Origin: Tatlockia sp.
GTDB lineage: Bacteria; Pseudomonadota; Gammaproteobacteria; Legionellales; Legionellaceae
Direction: 5' to 3'
Length of the DNA: 64,000 bases
NCBI GenBank assembly: GCA_013697725.1
Contig: JACCWI010000059.1
Span: 62,001-126,000 of the forward strand
In this document: in pieces, positions 45,780-55,209 of the stretch
Layout of the letters: each line of letters opens with the position of its first letter
Position numbering within the stretch: position 1 is the first letter of the stretch
The notes under the pieces: generated by a model
The model's database searches: none
What the model was told of the DNA's origin: nothing
The model's input: the letters and a program-made list of their open reading frames with translations, nothing else
Translations under genes and position numbers: made by a program

Positions 45780-48515
45780 ATGAAAAAACTAGGTATTAAA
45801 TACCAACTGCGAATCACTACTTTAGTTCCTGTTCTCTTTGTAGCTCTTCTCTTTGCATTTTTTTATAATGGTGAATTTAATAAAGATTTAAAACAGCATA
45901 TGTCGCGGTTAGGCGAAGCTTATATCAGACAGCTCCTACCGGCCGTACAATTTGCAATGATGCGTAATGACAGCCGCACTCTGCAAAGTTTAATAAATGC
46001 CTCAGCTATCAATCCAGAAGTTAAAGCACTTGCTTTTTACGATGCCCAAGGTAAATTACTCGCCTACCGCGGTGGAAAACATTCTTTTCATAAGCCCTTT
46101 AAACCTCCGCAATATACCGGTGATTATGTTGAATCCAAGCAAACTAAACCTTACACCATTAATTTTTTAGCACCAATAACGATTCCTAAATTTAATCTCT
46201 ACGCCACAATCCCTCTAAAATCGCCGACCGCCCCTGTTTCTTTGCAAGCCGATGATATATTGGGCTGGCTTTCTATTGATGTGGACACTCAGTCAATACT
46301 GATCAAGCGTTATCGCATGTATATTATTACTATTTTTATCACTTTAATTGGCTTATTACTTAGCCTAACTATTCATTATTTCTTATCCCGACGTATTTAT
46401 GTACCCATTTTGCGTTTGCGTCGTGCAATGAAACAAATTCTTTCCAATGAATTTGAAACTCAGATTCCAGTCTCATCCAAGGGTGATTTAGGCATTATTG
46501 AACGAGGGTGTAGTCACTTGCAGCAACAGTATTTAAACAATATTAAGGAATTGAATCATCATATCGAAATAGCTACCGCGGATTTACAACAGGGGCTGGA
46601 GTTATTAGAAGAACAAAATATTGAGTTGTCATTAGATAAGAAAAAAGCCGAAGAAAAAAGCAGGCAGAAATCTGAATTTATTGCCAACATGAGCCATGAA
46701 ATTCGTACGCCTATGAATGGCGTAATGGGATTTACCAATGTGCTGCTTGAATCCAAATTAGATAATTTGCAATTAGATTATGTAAAAACAATTAAGGCCT
46801 CAGCTCAGGATTTACTTGCAATAATTAATGACATTCTTGATTATTCAAAAATGGACGCTGGCAAACTACACCTTGATTGCATACCGCTTGATATCCGTTC
46901 CTGCATCGACGAAGTACTTGCCCTAATCTCCCCTGCTGCTCATAAAAAACGAATTGACCTAATTCCCATTACTGAGTTGAATGTACCTAAAACCGTTTTA
47001 GGTGATCCTTTACGTATCAAACAAATCATAACCAATTTTGTATCGAATGCAGTAAAATTCACCGAACAGGGTTATGTGCTTATACGTACGTCCATCGAGC
47101 AGGAAACTGAAAAAGATTATACGCTTTGCCTCTCAGTCTCTGACACGGGGATTGGCATTTCTTCTGACGATCAAACCAAATTGTTTAATGCCTTCAATCA
47201 AGCAGACACGTCAATCACTCGACGCTTCGGCGGCTCAGGCTTAGGGCTTGTAATATCAAAAAAGTTAGTAGAAGAGATGGGTGGACGGATAACTCTTAGT
47301 AGCGAGATAAACAAAGGTTCGATTTTTGCCGCATGCATTCATGTTGAAAAACTGGCTTCTTATGAAATTGAAAAATATCAAAGTCAGCGCTTTGATAACC
47401 TGAAAGTACTTTGTTTTGATGACAATCCTCTATACCTGGATGCGATGTGTAATGGTTTAGGTTATTGGGGAATTGAATCCATTCGTGTCAATGCATTTAA
47501 TCAACTCGAGGCTGCATTTAAGCAATATTCTGATTGTGCTCTCGCCTTTATCAATGTGAATGAAGGCTGTGAAAAACAAGTGGCAAAAATACTGCGCAAA
47601 ACATCAATTCCCTGCATTCTTATGTCTAAATGGGTAATTCCAAATCCTCAGGCAATCGGTGGCTGCGCTTTTTTGTTTAAACCGATAAGCATTCATAAAC
47701 TGCATGAATTAATCGAATCCTTGCTCTACCAGGCCACGAAAACCTCAGCGGCAAACCAGGAATTAGATAGCTTACGTTCACAGTTGCGCTTAGCCCATCC
47801 CGAAGTACTTATTGCCGAAGATAACCCGGTTAATCGCATGTTATTGAACTCATTATTAGCAGAATTAACTAATCTTGAGGCAGTAGATAATGGTGAGGAA
47901 GCACTCAATAGCTGTAAATCAAAGCGCTTTAACGTCATCCTGCTTGATTTACAAATGCCAAAACTTAATGGCCTGGATGCAGCACGTTTAATCCGGCAGG
48001 AGTCAATGTTAAATAAACAAACTCCGATTATTGTAATTAGTGCCAATAGTTCTGACCTGAATAGTGAGCAACTGCAAAAATTTGGTATTGATTTCTGTTT
48101 ACAAAAACCCATTGATGAAAAACAATTACTCACGCATTTACTTAATTTTTTGAAAAAATCAAAACCAATCGCTATTGATTGGCAACTTTGCGTTCAAAAA
48201 GTTTCAGGTAATCAAGGATTAGCAGAAGAATTTTTAGCTCGTTTTGTTGAAGATTTGCATAAAAATAGAGATGAATTTTTACAATTATTAGCGAATAAAA
48301 ATATTCCAGGTTTAGAGGCAGCCGCTCATAAACTGCATGGGGCTTGCTGTTTTTGTGGCGTACCTCATCTGCAAATGCAAGTCGTTAGTTTAGAAAAACA
48401 GGCGAGACATGCCAAAAATATCGAAGAATTAAACAAGAATTTCGCTGAGCTAATACAAAGCATCGATGATGTAATTGATGAATTTAACAGTTTGTATCAA
48501 ACTAGTTCCTCATAA
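45780..48515 (+). CDS. letS: Hybrid sensor histidine kinase LetS (BarA type)
   Basis: In Legionella, LetS phosphorylates LetA, which drives the RsmY/RsmZ RNAs and relieves CsrA repression at the replicative-transmissive switch. ATG 45780 (MKKLGIKYQLRI) has AGGGAA upstream and gives 911 residues; the longer frame is untranslated leader. Order: membrane helix at about 12-29, periplasmic loop, helix at about 182-203, HAMP, HisKA with H306 in MSHEIRTPMNG, HATPase (NAVKFT, DTGIGI, GGSGLGLVIS), a degenerate receiver (about 540-660) lacking the phospho-Asp, a second receiver with D723 in LLDLQMP, and an Hpt domain with H850 in AAHKLHGA. This is the BarA/LetS phosphorelay architecture. Confidence 0.93.
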   Translation: MKKLGIKYQLRITTLVPVLFVALLFAFFYNGEFNKDLKQHMSRLGEAYIRQLLPAVQFAMMRNDSRTLQSLINASAINPEVKALAFYDAQGKLLAYRGGKHSFHKPFKPPQYTGDYVESKQTKPYTINFLAPITIPKFNLYATIPLKSPTAPVSLQADDILGWLSIDVDTQSILIKRYRMYIITIFITLIGLLLSLTIHYFLSRRIYVPILRLRRAMKQILSNEFETQIPVSSKGDLGIIERGCSHLQQQYLNNIKELNHHIEIATADLQQGLELLEEQNIELSLDKKKAEEKSRQKSEFIANMSHEIRTPMNGVMGFTNVLLESKLDNLQLDYVKTIKASAQDLLAIINDILDYSKMDAGKLHLDCIPLDIRSCIDEVLALISPAAHKKRIDLIPITELNVPKTVLGDPLRIKQIITNFVSNAVKFTEQGYVLIRTSIEQETEKDYTLCLSVSDTGIGISSDDQTKLFNAFNQADTSITRRFGGSGLGLVISKKLVEEMGGRITLSSEINKGSIFAACIHVEKLASYEIEKYQSQRFDNLKVLCFDDNPLYLDAMCNGLGYWGIESIRVNAFNQLEAAFKQYSDCALAFINVNEGCEKQVAKILRKTSIPCILMSKWVIPNPQAIGGCAFLFKPISIHKLHELIESLLYQATKTSAANQELDSLRSQLRLAHPEVLIAEDNPVNRMLLNSLLAELTNLEAVDNGEEALNSCKSKRFNVILLDLQMPKLNGLDAARLIRQESMLNKQTPIIVISANSSDLNSEQLQKFGIDFCLQKPIDEKQLLTHLLNFLKKSKPIAIDWQLCVQKVSGNQGLAEEFLARFVEDLHKNRDEFLQLLANKNIPGLEAAAHKLHGACCFCGVPHLQMQVVSLEKQARHAKNIEELNKNFAELIQSIDDVIDEFNSLYQTSSS

Positions 48516-48691
48516 TTTTGTCCCTAGACTCGCATTTATTAATAAGGTCTGGCAGAATTTGCTTTTTGAAAAGGTTCGCAACAATTGCAGTGAAGCTTAT
48601 CACCTGGTTACAATTAGAAAATTTCAGATACCCTACCCATCGACTGGGATCTATATAAGTTTAAAATACTATGATTCACCTTGGAGATCTT

Positions 48692-49927
48692 ATGTCAGTA
48701 AAAAATGCAATCTACGCTCAATCAGGTGGCGTGACTGCCGTTATTAATGCCTCAGCTTGTGCTGTGATTCAAACAGCTAGACAATATCCTAATAAAATTG
48801 GAAAAGTTTTTGCCGCTCAAAACGGCATTATTGGTGCACTTAATGAACTTTTAATCGATACTTCTCTTGAGAGCGATGACGACATTGCCAGCCTAATGCA
48901 TACACCCTCTGGAGCTTTTGGTTCTTGCCGCTATAAATTAAAGGATAAGGGTGAAGAATTTTCTCGTCTTATCGAAGTGTTTAAAGCCCATGATATTGGT
49001 TATTTTTTTTATAATGGGGGTGGCGACTCTCAAGATACAGCTCATAAAGTTTCTCAGATAAGCACAGCTATGGGTTATCCAATAACCTGCATTGGTATAC
49101 CGAAAACAGTGGATAATGACCTGCCCTTTACAGATGCCTGCCCAGGCTTTGGTTCAGTTGCCAAATACATTGCAATCTCCACCTTGGAAGCAGGCTTTGA
49201 TGTCGCCTCCATGGCTGCCTCATCGACTAAAGTCTTTATTCTGGAAGTCATGGGACGTCACGCCGGTTGGATTGCAGCCGCCAGCGCGCTTGCAGGATCC
49301 TCCCATGCAGAGCCGCCTCATATTATTCTCTTGCCAGAAGTTTGCTTTAACCAAACTAAGTTTCTCGAAAAAGTAGATATCTGTGTAAAAAAATATGGAT
49401 ACTGTGTTGTGGTGGTTTCTGAAGGCATACGTAATGATCAAGGACAATTTTTAAGTGAAGCAGGCCTAAAAGATGCCTTCGGTCATTCTCAATTGGGTGG
49501 AGTCGCTCCAAATATAGCGCAGATGATCAAAAGCGAACTGGGGTATAAATACCATTGGGCAGTTGCCGATTATTTGCAACGGGCAGCTCGACATATTGCT
49601 TCTCAAGTTGATGTAGACCAAGCCTATGCCCTTGGCAAAGCGGCTGTAGAGCTCGCTATATCTGGACATAATGCAATTATGCCAGTGATAATACGAGAAC
49701 AGGATTCGCCCTACCGCTGGTCAATCTCTCATGTTCCCTTAGCTGATGTGGCTAATCAGGAAAAAGCGATGCCTGCAGAATACATTGCTGAAGATGGGAT
49801 GGGTATAACCGAAGCTTGCCGTCGCTATTTAGCGCCTTTAATTCAGGGTGAAGCCTATCCGCCCTATTTAAATGGAATGCCTGTTTATGTAAGGCTTAAA
49901 AACCAATTGGTTGCCCAAAAACTTTAA
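48692..49927 (+). CDS. pfp: Pyrophosphate-dependent 6-phosphofructokinase
   Basis: Interconverts fructose 6-phosphate and fructose 1,6-bisphosphate with PPi, so it can serve glycolysis and gluconeogenesis. ATG 48692 (MSVKNAIYAQ) has GGAG six bases upstream and gives 411 residues. The donor motif GGGDSQDTA near 108 has the Asp that distinguishes PPi enzymes from ATP-dependent ones (GGDGS). The catalytic region GIPKTVDNDLP and the MGRHAGW motif are present. It follows letS by about 175 bases, and a promoter is likely within that gap. Confidence 0.93.
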   Translation: MSVKNAIYAQSGGVTAVINASACAVIQTARQYPNKIGKVFAAQNGIIGALNELLIDTSLESDDDIASLMHTPSGAFGSCRYKLKDKGEEFSRLIEVFKAHDIGYFFYNGGGDSQDTAHKVSQISTAMGYPITCIGIPKTVDNDLPFTDACPGFGSVAKYIAISTLEAGFDVASMAASSTKVFILEVMGRHAGWIAAASALAGSSHAEPPHIILLPEVCFNQTKFLEKVDICVKKYGYCVVVVSEGIRNDQGQFLSEAGLKDAFGHSQLGGVAPNIAQMIKSELGYKYHWAVADYLQRAARHIASQVDVDQAYALGKAAVELAISGHNAIMPVIIREQDSPYRWSISHVPLADVANQEKAMPAEYIAEDGMGITEACRRYLAPLIQGEAYPPYLNGMPVYVRLKNQLVAQKL

Positions 49928-49993
49928 ATAGCCTTAGGACAGCTTGCCGTTGGTACGCTGTACTTCTTTTGTAAATTGAAGTTTTTATTAATC

Positions 49994-50425
49994 TTAATAA
50001 AGATCGAGAAAGGTGCATTGTTCTCGTCTTGCCACTCGTTCTCCGCCTGCTCCACATCGGGAATTGTCTGAAATAGGGTTTTCAGACCAATACACGCCCG
50101 TTTTTTTATATGATCGAGAATCCGTGTAGATCGTAGTAAAGGTATAAAAGCAAAAAAGGCGCCCGCCGAAGCGGCTAAAATCGGATATACCTGCTCCCGT
50201 CCATTCAGAAGGGGATCGGGTAAGATTAACAAAAAATTCAAATCTAAATGCTCCAATTCCAGGTAAACTGGCTGGGACATTGCTCCCTCCGGGAGTTCCA
50301 ACTTTAGACCAAACAACCTTAAGGGTGTTTTCATCGGGACAGATCAGAGGAATATTGGATGCAAAGCAAGAAAATGCCAAAGGTAATGTAATAAAGAAAT
50401 TGACTAATTTAAATCTTAAATTCAC
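49994..50425 (-). CDS. Small exported protein, unknown function
   Basis: A GTG start at 50425 has AGGA seven bases upstream. The 143-residue product begins with a signal peptide (FKLVNFFITLPLAFSCFAS) followed by ICPDENTLKVVW, reminiscent of small secreted Legionella proteins of the DUF3757 kind, but the match is weak. Cysteines near residues 29, 91, 123 and 137 suggest disulfides. An alternative frame (49924-50334) overlaps most of it, and a frameshift between the two cannot be excluded. It lies downstream of the outer-membrane protein at 50459. Confidence 0.45.
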   Translation of the reverse strand: MNLRFKLVNFFITLPLAFSCFASNIPLICPDENTLKVVWSKVGTPGGSNVPASLPGIGAFRFEFFVNLTRSPSEWTGAGISDFSRFGGRLFCFYTFTTIYTDSRSYKKTGVYWSENPISDNSRCGAGGERVARREQCTFLDLY

Positions 50426-50458
50426 TCTAATATCCTAAACTATTTTTAACAGGAGCGA

Positions 50459-51415
50459 TTAACCAAAATGCAAAGCATAACGTAAAATTGCATTCGTACC
50501 CTGAGTACGGTTTCTTGCACCCTGTTCAAAATATAAATTAAAAAATAAAAATTGATTTTTAGTGAGGCCATAAAGAATACCTGGACCAATTGCCCAAATC
50601 TTCTCCTGCCGACCAGTTACACCGACACCATTTACTTTGGTGTTAGTAAATTGATTAAACAGATAACCATTGATACCTAAATGGAATTGCTCAGTAATGG
50701 CATAATCCGTTGCAAAATTACCATAGAAAGCTTGGCCTGCCTGAGTTGAGCTGATTTTTGTCCCAAAGGAGATATTAGGATCTCTATTTTTAGCATTCCA
50801 CAAATAATGTATACGGGTTGAAAATGCCCATTTCGGCGTCATCCAAAGCGTTGCTGCCCAATAGGGAGTTATTGACCAAAAATTAGCACTGGGCATAATG
50901 GCAAAATTGGAATCATAATGCCCAATTGGCACAATTGTATCTAACTCAAAGCGCTGCACAAATAAGGGAGTTTTGCCATCTTTACGCATGATTGGATCAA
51001 ACTGCAAAGCAGGACCAATGGTCAGATCTCCAATTCCGGTGGTTGCTTTCAGAACAGATTGCGGTAAACCATCGTCAACACTCGCACTTAACACAGTAGG
51101 CAATACTGCTGATACTCCTAAACTCGCACCCAGGATTCGTTTGGTAGAAAGATAAATTAACTGCAGAATATCGGCATTGACTCGGAGTTTAGTCAGTGGA
51201 AAAGGAAGGCGATCGCCTTTGTCATCATTGAATCGGTCGCTATAATAATATTGATAATAATTTTGAAAATAAAAACCAGGACCCGCAGGAGGACCACCAT
51301 CTAAAAAACTGGTATACCCAAGATTAACAACCGGCTGATCATAGGCATAGGCTAAGGTTGAACCAAGGATGCAGAAAACACCTAAAAAACACGAAATAAA
51401 GCCCGACCTTTTCAT
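50459..51415 (-). CDS. Outer-membrane protein of the phenol/MetA (SphA-like) transporter family
   Basis: A 318-residue protein with a signal peptide (about residues 1-24, ending LAYAYD) and a strand-rich remainder typical of the PF13557 Phenol_MetA_deg outer-membrane family: GIGDLTIGPALQFDP near 130, RFELDTIVPIGHYD and a C-terminal strand ending LRYALHFG. Members are proposed channels for hydrophobic or aromatic substrates, but the function is poorly characterised. It is a single gene; substrate unknown. Confidence 0.78.
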   Translation of the reverse strand: MKRSGFISCFLGVFCILGSTLAYAYDQPVVNLGYTSFLDGGPPAGPGFYFQNYYQYYYSDRFNDDKGDRLPFPLTKLRVNADILQLIYLSTKRILGASLGVSAVLPTVLSASVDDGLPQSVLKATTGIGDLTIGPALQFDPIMRKDGKTPLFVQRFELDTIVPIGHYDSNFAIMPSANFWSITPYWAATLWMTPKWAFSTRIHYLWNAKNRDPNISFGTKISSTQAGQAFYGNFATDYAITEQFHLGINGYLFNQFTNTKVNGVGVTGRQEKIWAIGPGILYGLTKNQFLFFNLYFEQGARNRTQGTNAILRYALHFG

Positions 51416-51589
51416 AAATTCCCTTTAGTTCATTCCCGATGACCTTACAAAGATACATGAAAAACCACTTTCAATTCCAGTTTTTCATTTCTAAACAAAA
51501 AAAATTGAATCATAACTTTTAGATTATAATAAAAATTGGGCTATAAAGGTCATCTTTTAGCTAAGCAAAAATGACCTCCAATATATTAC

Positions 51590-52174
51590 CTAAAGTCTTG
51601 CATCTTCATCAGCATAGGATAAAACAGTAACCTGAGTGCCTACTGTAATGAATTGTTCATTTAACCATTTAGCAGCACTGGGTAAAACACGTACGCAACC
51701 ATGGCTGGTATTACCGTAAGGCACATCGTAGGCCGCATGGATAGTGAAGCCACGGAAGAAATACATACAAAAAGGCATTTTTGCGCCACCAGTTGTCTCA
51801 ACAGGATACTCGCCGGAACGACATTCAGGCCCTCTTTTGTTGTAAATTCGAAAAGTGCCTGTCACCGTACGGCAGGATTGATTGGCATTTTCGTCACACA
51901 AATCTTTACCGCCAGAGGCACTACCCGTCATAAGACGATTACCTTCAGGATCATAAGCCGCCCACGCGTAGGCTTGAGGATCAAAAATAAATTGTTTTTT
52001 TCCTGTTGCAGGCGCTTTTAAAGGAAAATGCTCACGGCCACGTTTATCACGGAGGTAATGAGTGGTGCGATGCACATAGCCTGCATCATCCGTAATTAAG
52101 GTTGATTCATCATAATATTCCATACAACCGACAAGACCAAGGCACAAAATACTAGCCCATAACAACTTTTTCAT
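51590..52174 (-). CDS. L,D-transpeptidase lipoprotein, EnhA-like
   Basis: A 194-residue YkuD-domain protein. The signal ends in lipobox LVGC (Cys 17), so it is likely membrane-anchored in the periplasm. The catalytic motif is SHGCVRVLP near residues 157-165, with the upstream IHAAYDVPYG. These enzymes form 3-3 cross-links in peptidoglycan or attach proteins to it. The text AYAWAAYDPEGN and SGGKDLCDE resembles the Legionella enhanced-entry protein EnhA, so a role in envelope integrity and host entry is possible. Legionella carries several EnhA paralogues, so I leave the symbol empty. Confidence 0.87.
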   Translation of the reverse strand: MKKLLWASILCLGLVGCMEYYDESTLITDDAGYVHRTTHYLRDKRGREHFPLKAPATGKKQFIFDPQAYAWAAYDPEGNRLMTGSASGGKDLCDENANQSCRTVTGTFRIYNKRGPECRSGEYPVETTGGAKMPFCMYFFRGFTIHAAYDVPYGNTSHGCVRVLPSAAKWLNEQFITVGTQVTVLSYADEDARL

Positions 52175-52193
52175 CTAAAAATTCTCTCTTGTT

Positions 52194-52220
52194 AAAGTAA
52201 ATCACCCTTTGACAGGGTGA
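52194..52220 (-). terminator. Terminator downstream of ettA
   Basis: On the minus strand TCACCC, seven-base loop, GGGTGA, TTTACTTT, starting about eight bases after the ettA stop. The T-run is imperfect. Confidence 0.5.
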
Positions 52221-52227
52221 AAGTCTA

Positions 52228-53898
52228 TTATCGTAAGCGACGGTATTTAATTCGCTGCGGTCTATTGGCGTCATCGCCTAAACGTCGTTTCCTATCCGCC
52301 TCGTAATCGCTATAGTTACCCTCTATTACTACTATTTGAGAATCACCTTCGAAAGCCATTAAATGAGTACAAATCCTATCTAAAAACCAACGATCATGAG
52401 ATACAACAATGGCACAGCCAGGATAGTTTAAGATAGCTTCTTCTAAAGCCCGCAAGGTTTCTACGTCAAGATCATTGGACGGCTCATCAAGCAAAAGCAC
52501 ATTACAGCCGCGTTTTAGTAACTTGGCTAAATGAACGCGATTGCGCTCGCCTCCTGATAGTTGCGACATTTTTTTCTGTTGATCTGCACCTTTGAAATTA
52601 AATCGGCCTACATAAGCTCGCGATGGCATTTGAAAGGTACCAACTTGCATAATATCGTGGCCGTCAGAAATTTCCTGCCAAACTGTTTTATTATCATCAA
52701 GATGATCACGCATTTGGTTAACGTAAGCTAAATTCACTGTTTCTCCGACAAGGATTTCTCCACTATCAGGAGCCTCCTGTCCAGTAATCATTTTCAGGAA
52801 AGTCGATTTTCCCGCGCCATTAGGGCCAATAATCCCCAAGACCCCTCCTTTCGGCAATTGAAAATTTAAATCATCAATTAGAATTGTTTCGCCAAAAGCC
52901 TTACGAAGGTGTTTAGCTTCGATAACCAGGTCGCCTAAACGTTCGCCGGGTGGAATATAAATTTCATTGGTTTCATTACGTTTTTGGAATTCTTTTGAGT
53001 TCATTTCTTCAAAGCGAGCAAGCCTGGCCTTATTTTTGGCATGGCGACCTTTAGGTGAAGTACGAACCCATTCGAGCTCTGCTTTGATTGCTCGTGTGTG
53101 GGACGCTTGCTGTTTGTCTTCCATCGCCAAGCGTTCTTCTTTTTGTTCAAGCCAGGATGTATAGTTCCCTTTGTATGGAATGCCCTCACCGCGGTCAAGT
53201 TCTAAAATCCACTCGGCGGCATTATCAAGGAAATAACGATCATGCGTTATTGCTACAACAGTTCCTTTAAACTCTTCCAAATAACGCTCTAGCCAGGCCA
53301 CGCTTTCTGCATCCAAATGGTTAGTCGGTTCGTCTAATAAGAGCATATCTGGACTTGATAACACTAAGCGGCAGAGTGCAACTCGACGGCGCTCTCCTCC
53401 AGATAATACGCCAATTTTAGTATCCCAATCTGCCAAGCGGAGGGCATTTGCTGCGATATCCAGGCGATTTTCAAGATCCCAGCCGCCATGAAGTTCAATG
53501 TCTGTTTGCAGTTCACCCTGCTTGCTTAGTAAAGAATTCATTTCATCGTCGCTCATTGGTTCAGCAAAGCGCATGCTGATTTCATCAAAGGCATTGAGTT
53601 TAGCCTTGATTTCTTGCACGCCTTCTTCAACCACTTCACGAACCGTCTTATCGACATCTAACTGCGGCTCTTGCTCTAAATAGCCAATCTTAATACCAGG
53701 TTGCGGTCTTGCTTCACCTTCATAATGCGGATCCATACCTGCCATAATTCGCAGCAAAGTTGATTTTCCCGAACCGTTCAGACCCAACACGCCGATTTTA
53801 GCGCCAGGGAAAAAGCTTAAAGAGATATTTTTTAAAATAAATCGTTGATTATCAACGATTTTAGAGACTCGATTCATTGTAAAAATATACTGCGACAT
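52228..53898 (-). CDS. ettA: Energy-dependent translational throttle protein EttA (ABC-F)
   Basis: An ABC-F protein that binds the ribosomal E site and gates entry into elongation according to ATP/ADP ratio. The 556 residues (E. coli 555) carry two ABC domains: Walker A GLNGSGKST near 39-47 with LSGGERRRVALCRL near 160 and LLDEPTNHLD; and GPNGAGKST near 355 with LSGGERNRVHLAKLL near 440 and LLDEPSNDLD. Between them is the EttA arm and P-site linker (SPKGRHAKNKARLARFEEM). No membrane segments. N-terminus MSQYIFTMNRVSKIV is typical. Confidence 0.96.
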   Translation of the reverse strand: MSQYIFTMNRVSKIVDNQRFILKNISLSFFPGAKIGVLGLNGSGKSTLLRIMAGMDPHYEGEARPQPGIKIGYLEQEPQLDVDKTVREVVEEGVQEIKAKLNAFDEISMRFAEPMSDDEMNSLLSKQGELQTDIELHGGWDLENRLDIAANALRLADWDTKIGVLSGGERRRVALCRLVLSSPDMLLLDEPTNHLDAESVAWLERYLEEFKGTVVAITHDRYFLDNAAEWILELDRGEGIPYKGNYTSWLEQKEERLAMEDKQQASHTRAIKAELEWVRTSPKGRHAKNKARLARFEEMNSKEFQKRNETNEIYIPPGERLGDLVIEAKHLRKAFGETILIDDLNFQLPKGGVLGIIGPNGAGKSTFLKMITGQEAPDSGEILVGETVNLAYVNQMRDHLDDNKTVWQEISDGHDIMQVGTFQMPSRAYVGRFNFKGADQQKKMSQLSGGERNRVHLAKLLKRGCNVLLLDEPSNDLDVETLRALEEAILNYPGCAIVVSHDRWFLDRICTHLMAFEGDSQIVVIEGNYSDYEADRKRRLGDDANRPQRIKYRRLR

Positions 53899-54125
53899 AG
53901 ATACTCCATCTTATTGAACAGCGATGAAATTTAATTGCACCGTTGTAACAAAGTTTTAAATAATTAATTGATGCCAACTAAGCTTCGCTCATCGACGATA
54001 GCCAATAATCTTCTTTACTTCTCAGGATGCTGCGGATAAACCGTAGAATGTAGGGATGCTAGATTTCTTTTTCCAAGCATGCAGCCTACGTACCCGGCTT
54101 GGCCGGAGTATCCATAGTTTCAGCA

Positions 54126-55151
54126 CTAAGCCCAATCAAGGATTATCTTTCCTGACTGACCAGAGGCCATAATCTCGAAGGCATTTTGATAGTCAGCAAC
54201 CGGGAATTGGTGTGTAAGCACCGGTTCTATATTTAAACCGCTTTGTAACATAGCAATCATCTTATACCAAGTTTCAAACATTTCGCGTCCGTAAATACCC
54301 TTAATAATCAGGCCTTTAAAAATCACATGATTCCAATCGATAATCGTTGCTTTGGGGGGAATTCCTAATAAAGCAATATGGCCACCATGGTTCATTGCCT
54401 GAACCATATCATTTAAAGCTTTAGGGTTGCCCGACATTTCCAGACCAATGTCAAATCCCTCAGTCATGCCGAGGCCATCCATCACTTCCTTTAAAGAGGA
54501 AGATTGAACATTAATTGCGCGCGTTGCACCCATTTTAAGAGCTAATTCCAGACGATAATCATTAATATCAGTAATTACCACATGCCGTGCACCAATATGA
54601 CGTGCTATTGCCACCGCCATAATTCCAATCGGACCTGCCCCTGTAATTAATACGTCTTCCCCGACCATATCAAAAGCCAGGGCACAATGTGCAGCATTAC
54701 CAAAGGGATCAAACATTGCAGCTTGTTCGGTACTGATGTTATCCGGTAAGCTAATTACATTCGATGCAGGAATTGCTAAATACTCTGCAAAACATCCAGG
54801 ACGATTGACACCAACGCCAATGGTATTACGGCAAAGATGTCGTCTTCCCGCACGGCAATTACGACAAAATCCACAAGTCAGATGACCTTCTCCAGAAACA
54901 CGCTGTCCTATATGAAAACCTTTGACTTCTCTACCTAGCTCAACGATTTCCCCACAAAATTCATGGCCTACTGTCATAGGCACCGGAATTGTAGCTTGCG
55001 CCCACTCATCCCAATTATAGATATGGATATCCGTGCCGCAGATCGCTGTTTTATGTATTTTGATAAGAACATCATTGACGCCGTATTCAGGCACAGGTAC
55101 ATCTTGCATCCAAATTCCAGGCTCGGGTTTGGCTTTAACGAGTGATCTCAT
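54126..55151 (-). CDS. tdh: L-threonine 3-dehydrogenase
   Basis: Oxidises threonine to 2-amino-3-ketobutyrate with NAD. The 341-residue medium-chain zinc dehydrogenase equals E. coli Tdh in length. Catalytic zinc residues include the Cys and His in [15 protein letters not shown] and VGHEFCGE. The structural zinc site is [15 protein letters not shown] near 93-107. The Rossmann motif [13 protein letters not shown] is near 170. AGGTTA precedes the ATG. It lies 58 bases downstream of kbl, forming a kbl-tdh operon that yields glycine and acetyl-CoA. Confidence 0.96.
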   Translation of the reverse strand: MRSLVKAKPEPGIWMQDVPVPEYGVNDVLIKIHKTAICGTDIHIYNWDEWAQATIPVPMTVGHEFCGEIVELGREVKGFHIGQRVSGEGHLTCGFCRNCRAGRRHLCRNTIGVGVNRPGCFAEYLAIPASNVISLPDNISTEQAAMFDPFGNAAHCALAFDMVGEDVLITGAGPIGIMAVAIARHIGARHVVITDINDYRLELALKMGATRAINVQSSSLKEVMDGLGMTEGFDIGLEMSGNPKALNDMVQAMNHGGHIALLGIPPKATIIDWNHVIFKGLIIKGIYGREMFETWYKMIAMLQSGLNIEPVLTHQFPVADYQNAFEIMASGQSGKIILDWA

Positions 55152-55209
55152 GATAATAACCTCTTTAACACCTTCGGATAAGTCTTCCAGTTGTTTAAAA
55201 ATTGCTTGA

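Noticed and set aside
47726-48133. 135-codon frame antisense to letS
   Set aside because: It is a shadow of the letS receiver domain, Ser/Leu-rich, with no start signal.
49924-50334. 136-codon minus-strand frame overlapping the exported protein
   Set aside because: It lacks a good start signal and signal peptide; the overlapping frame has AGGA and a signal sequence.
54090-54115. Hairpin CCGGCTTGGCCGG upstream of ettA
   Set aside because: No T-run on the minus strand and only a short GC stem with a bulge; not supported as a terminator.
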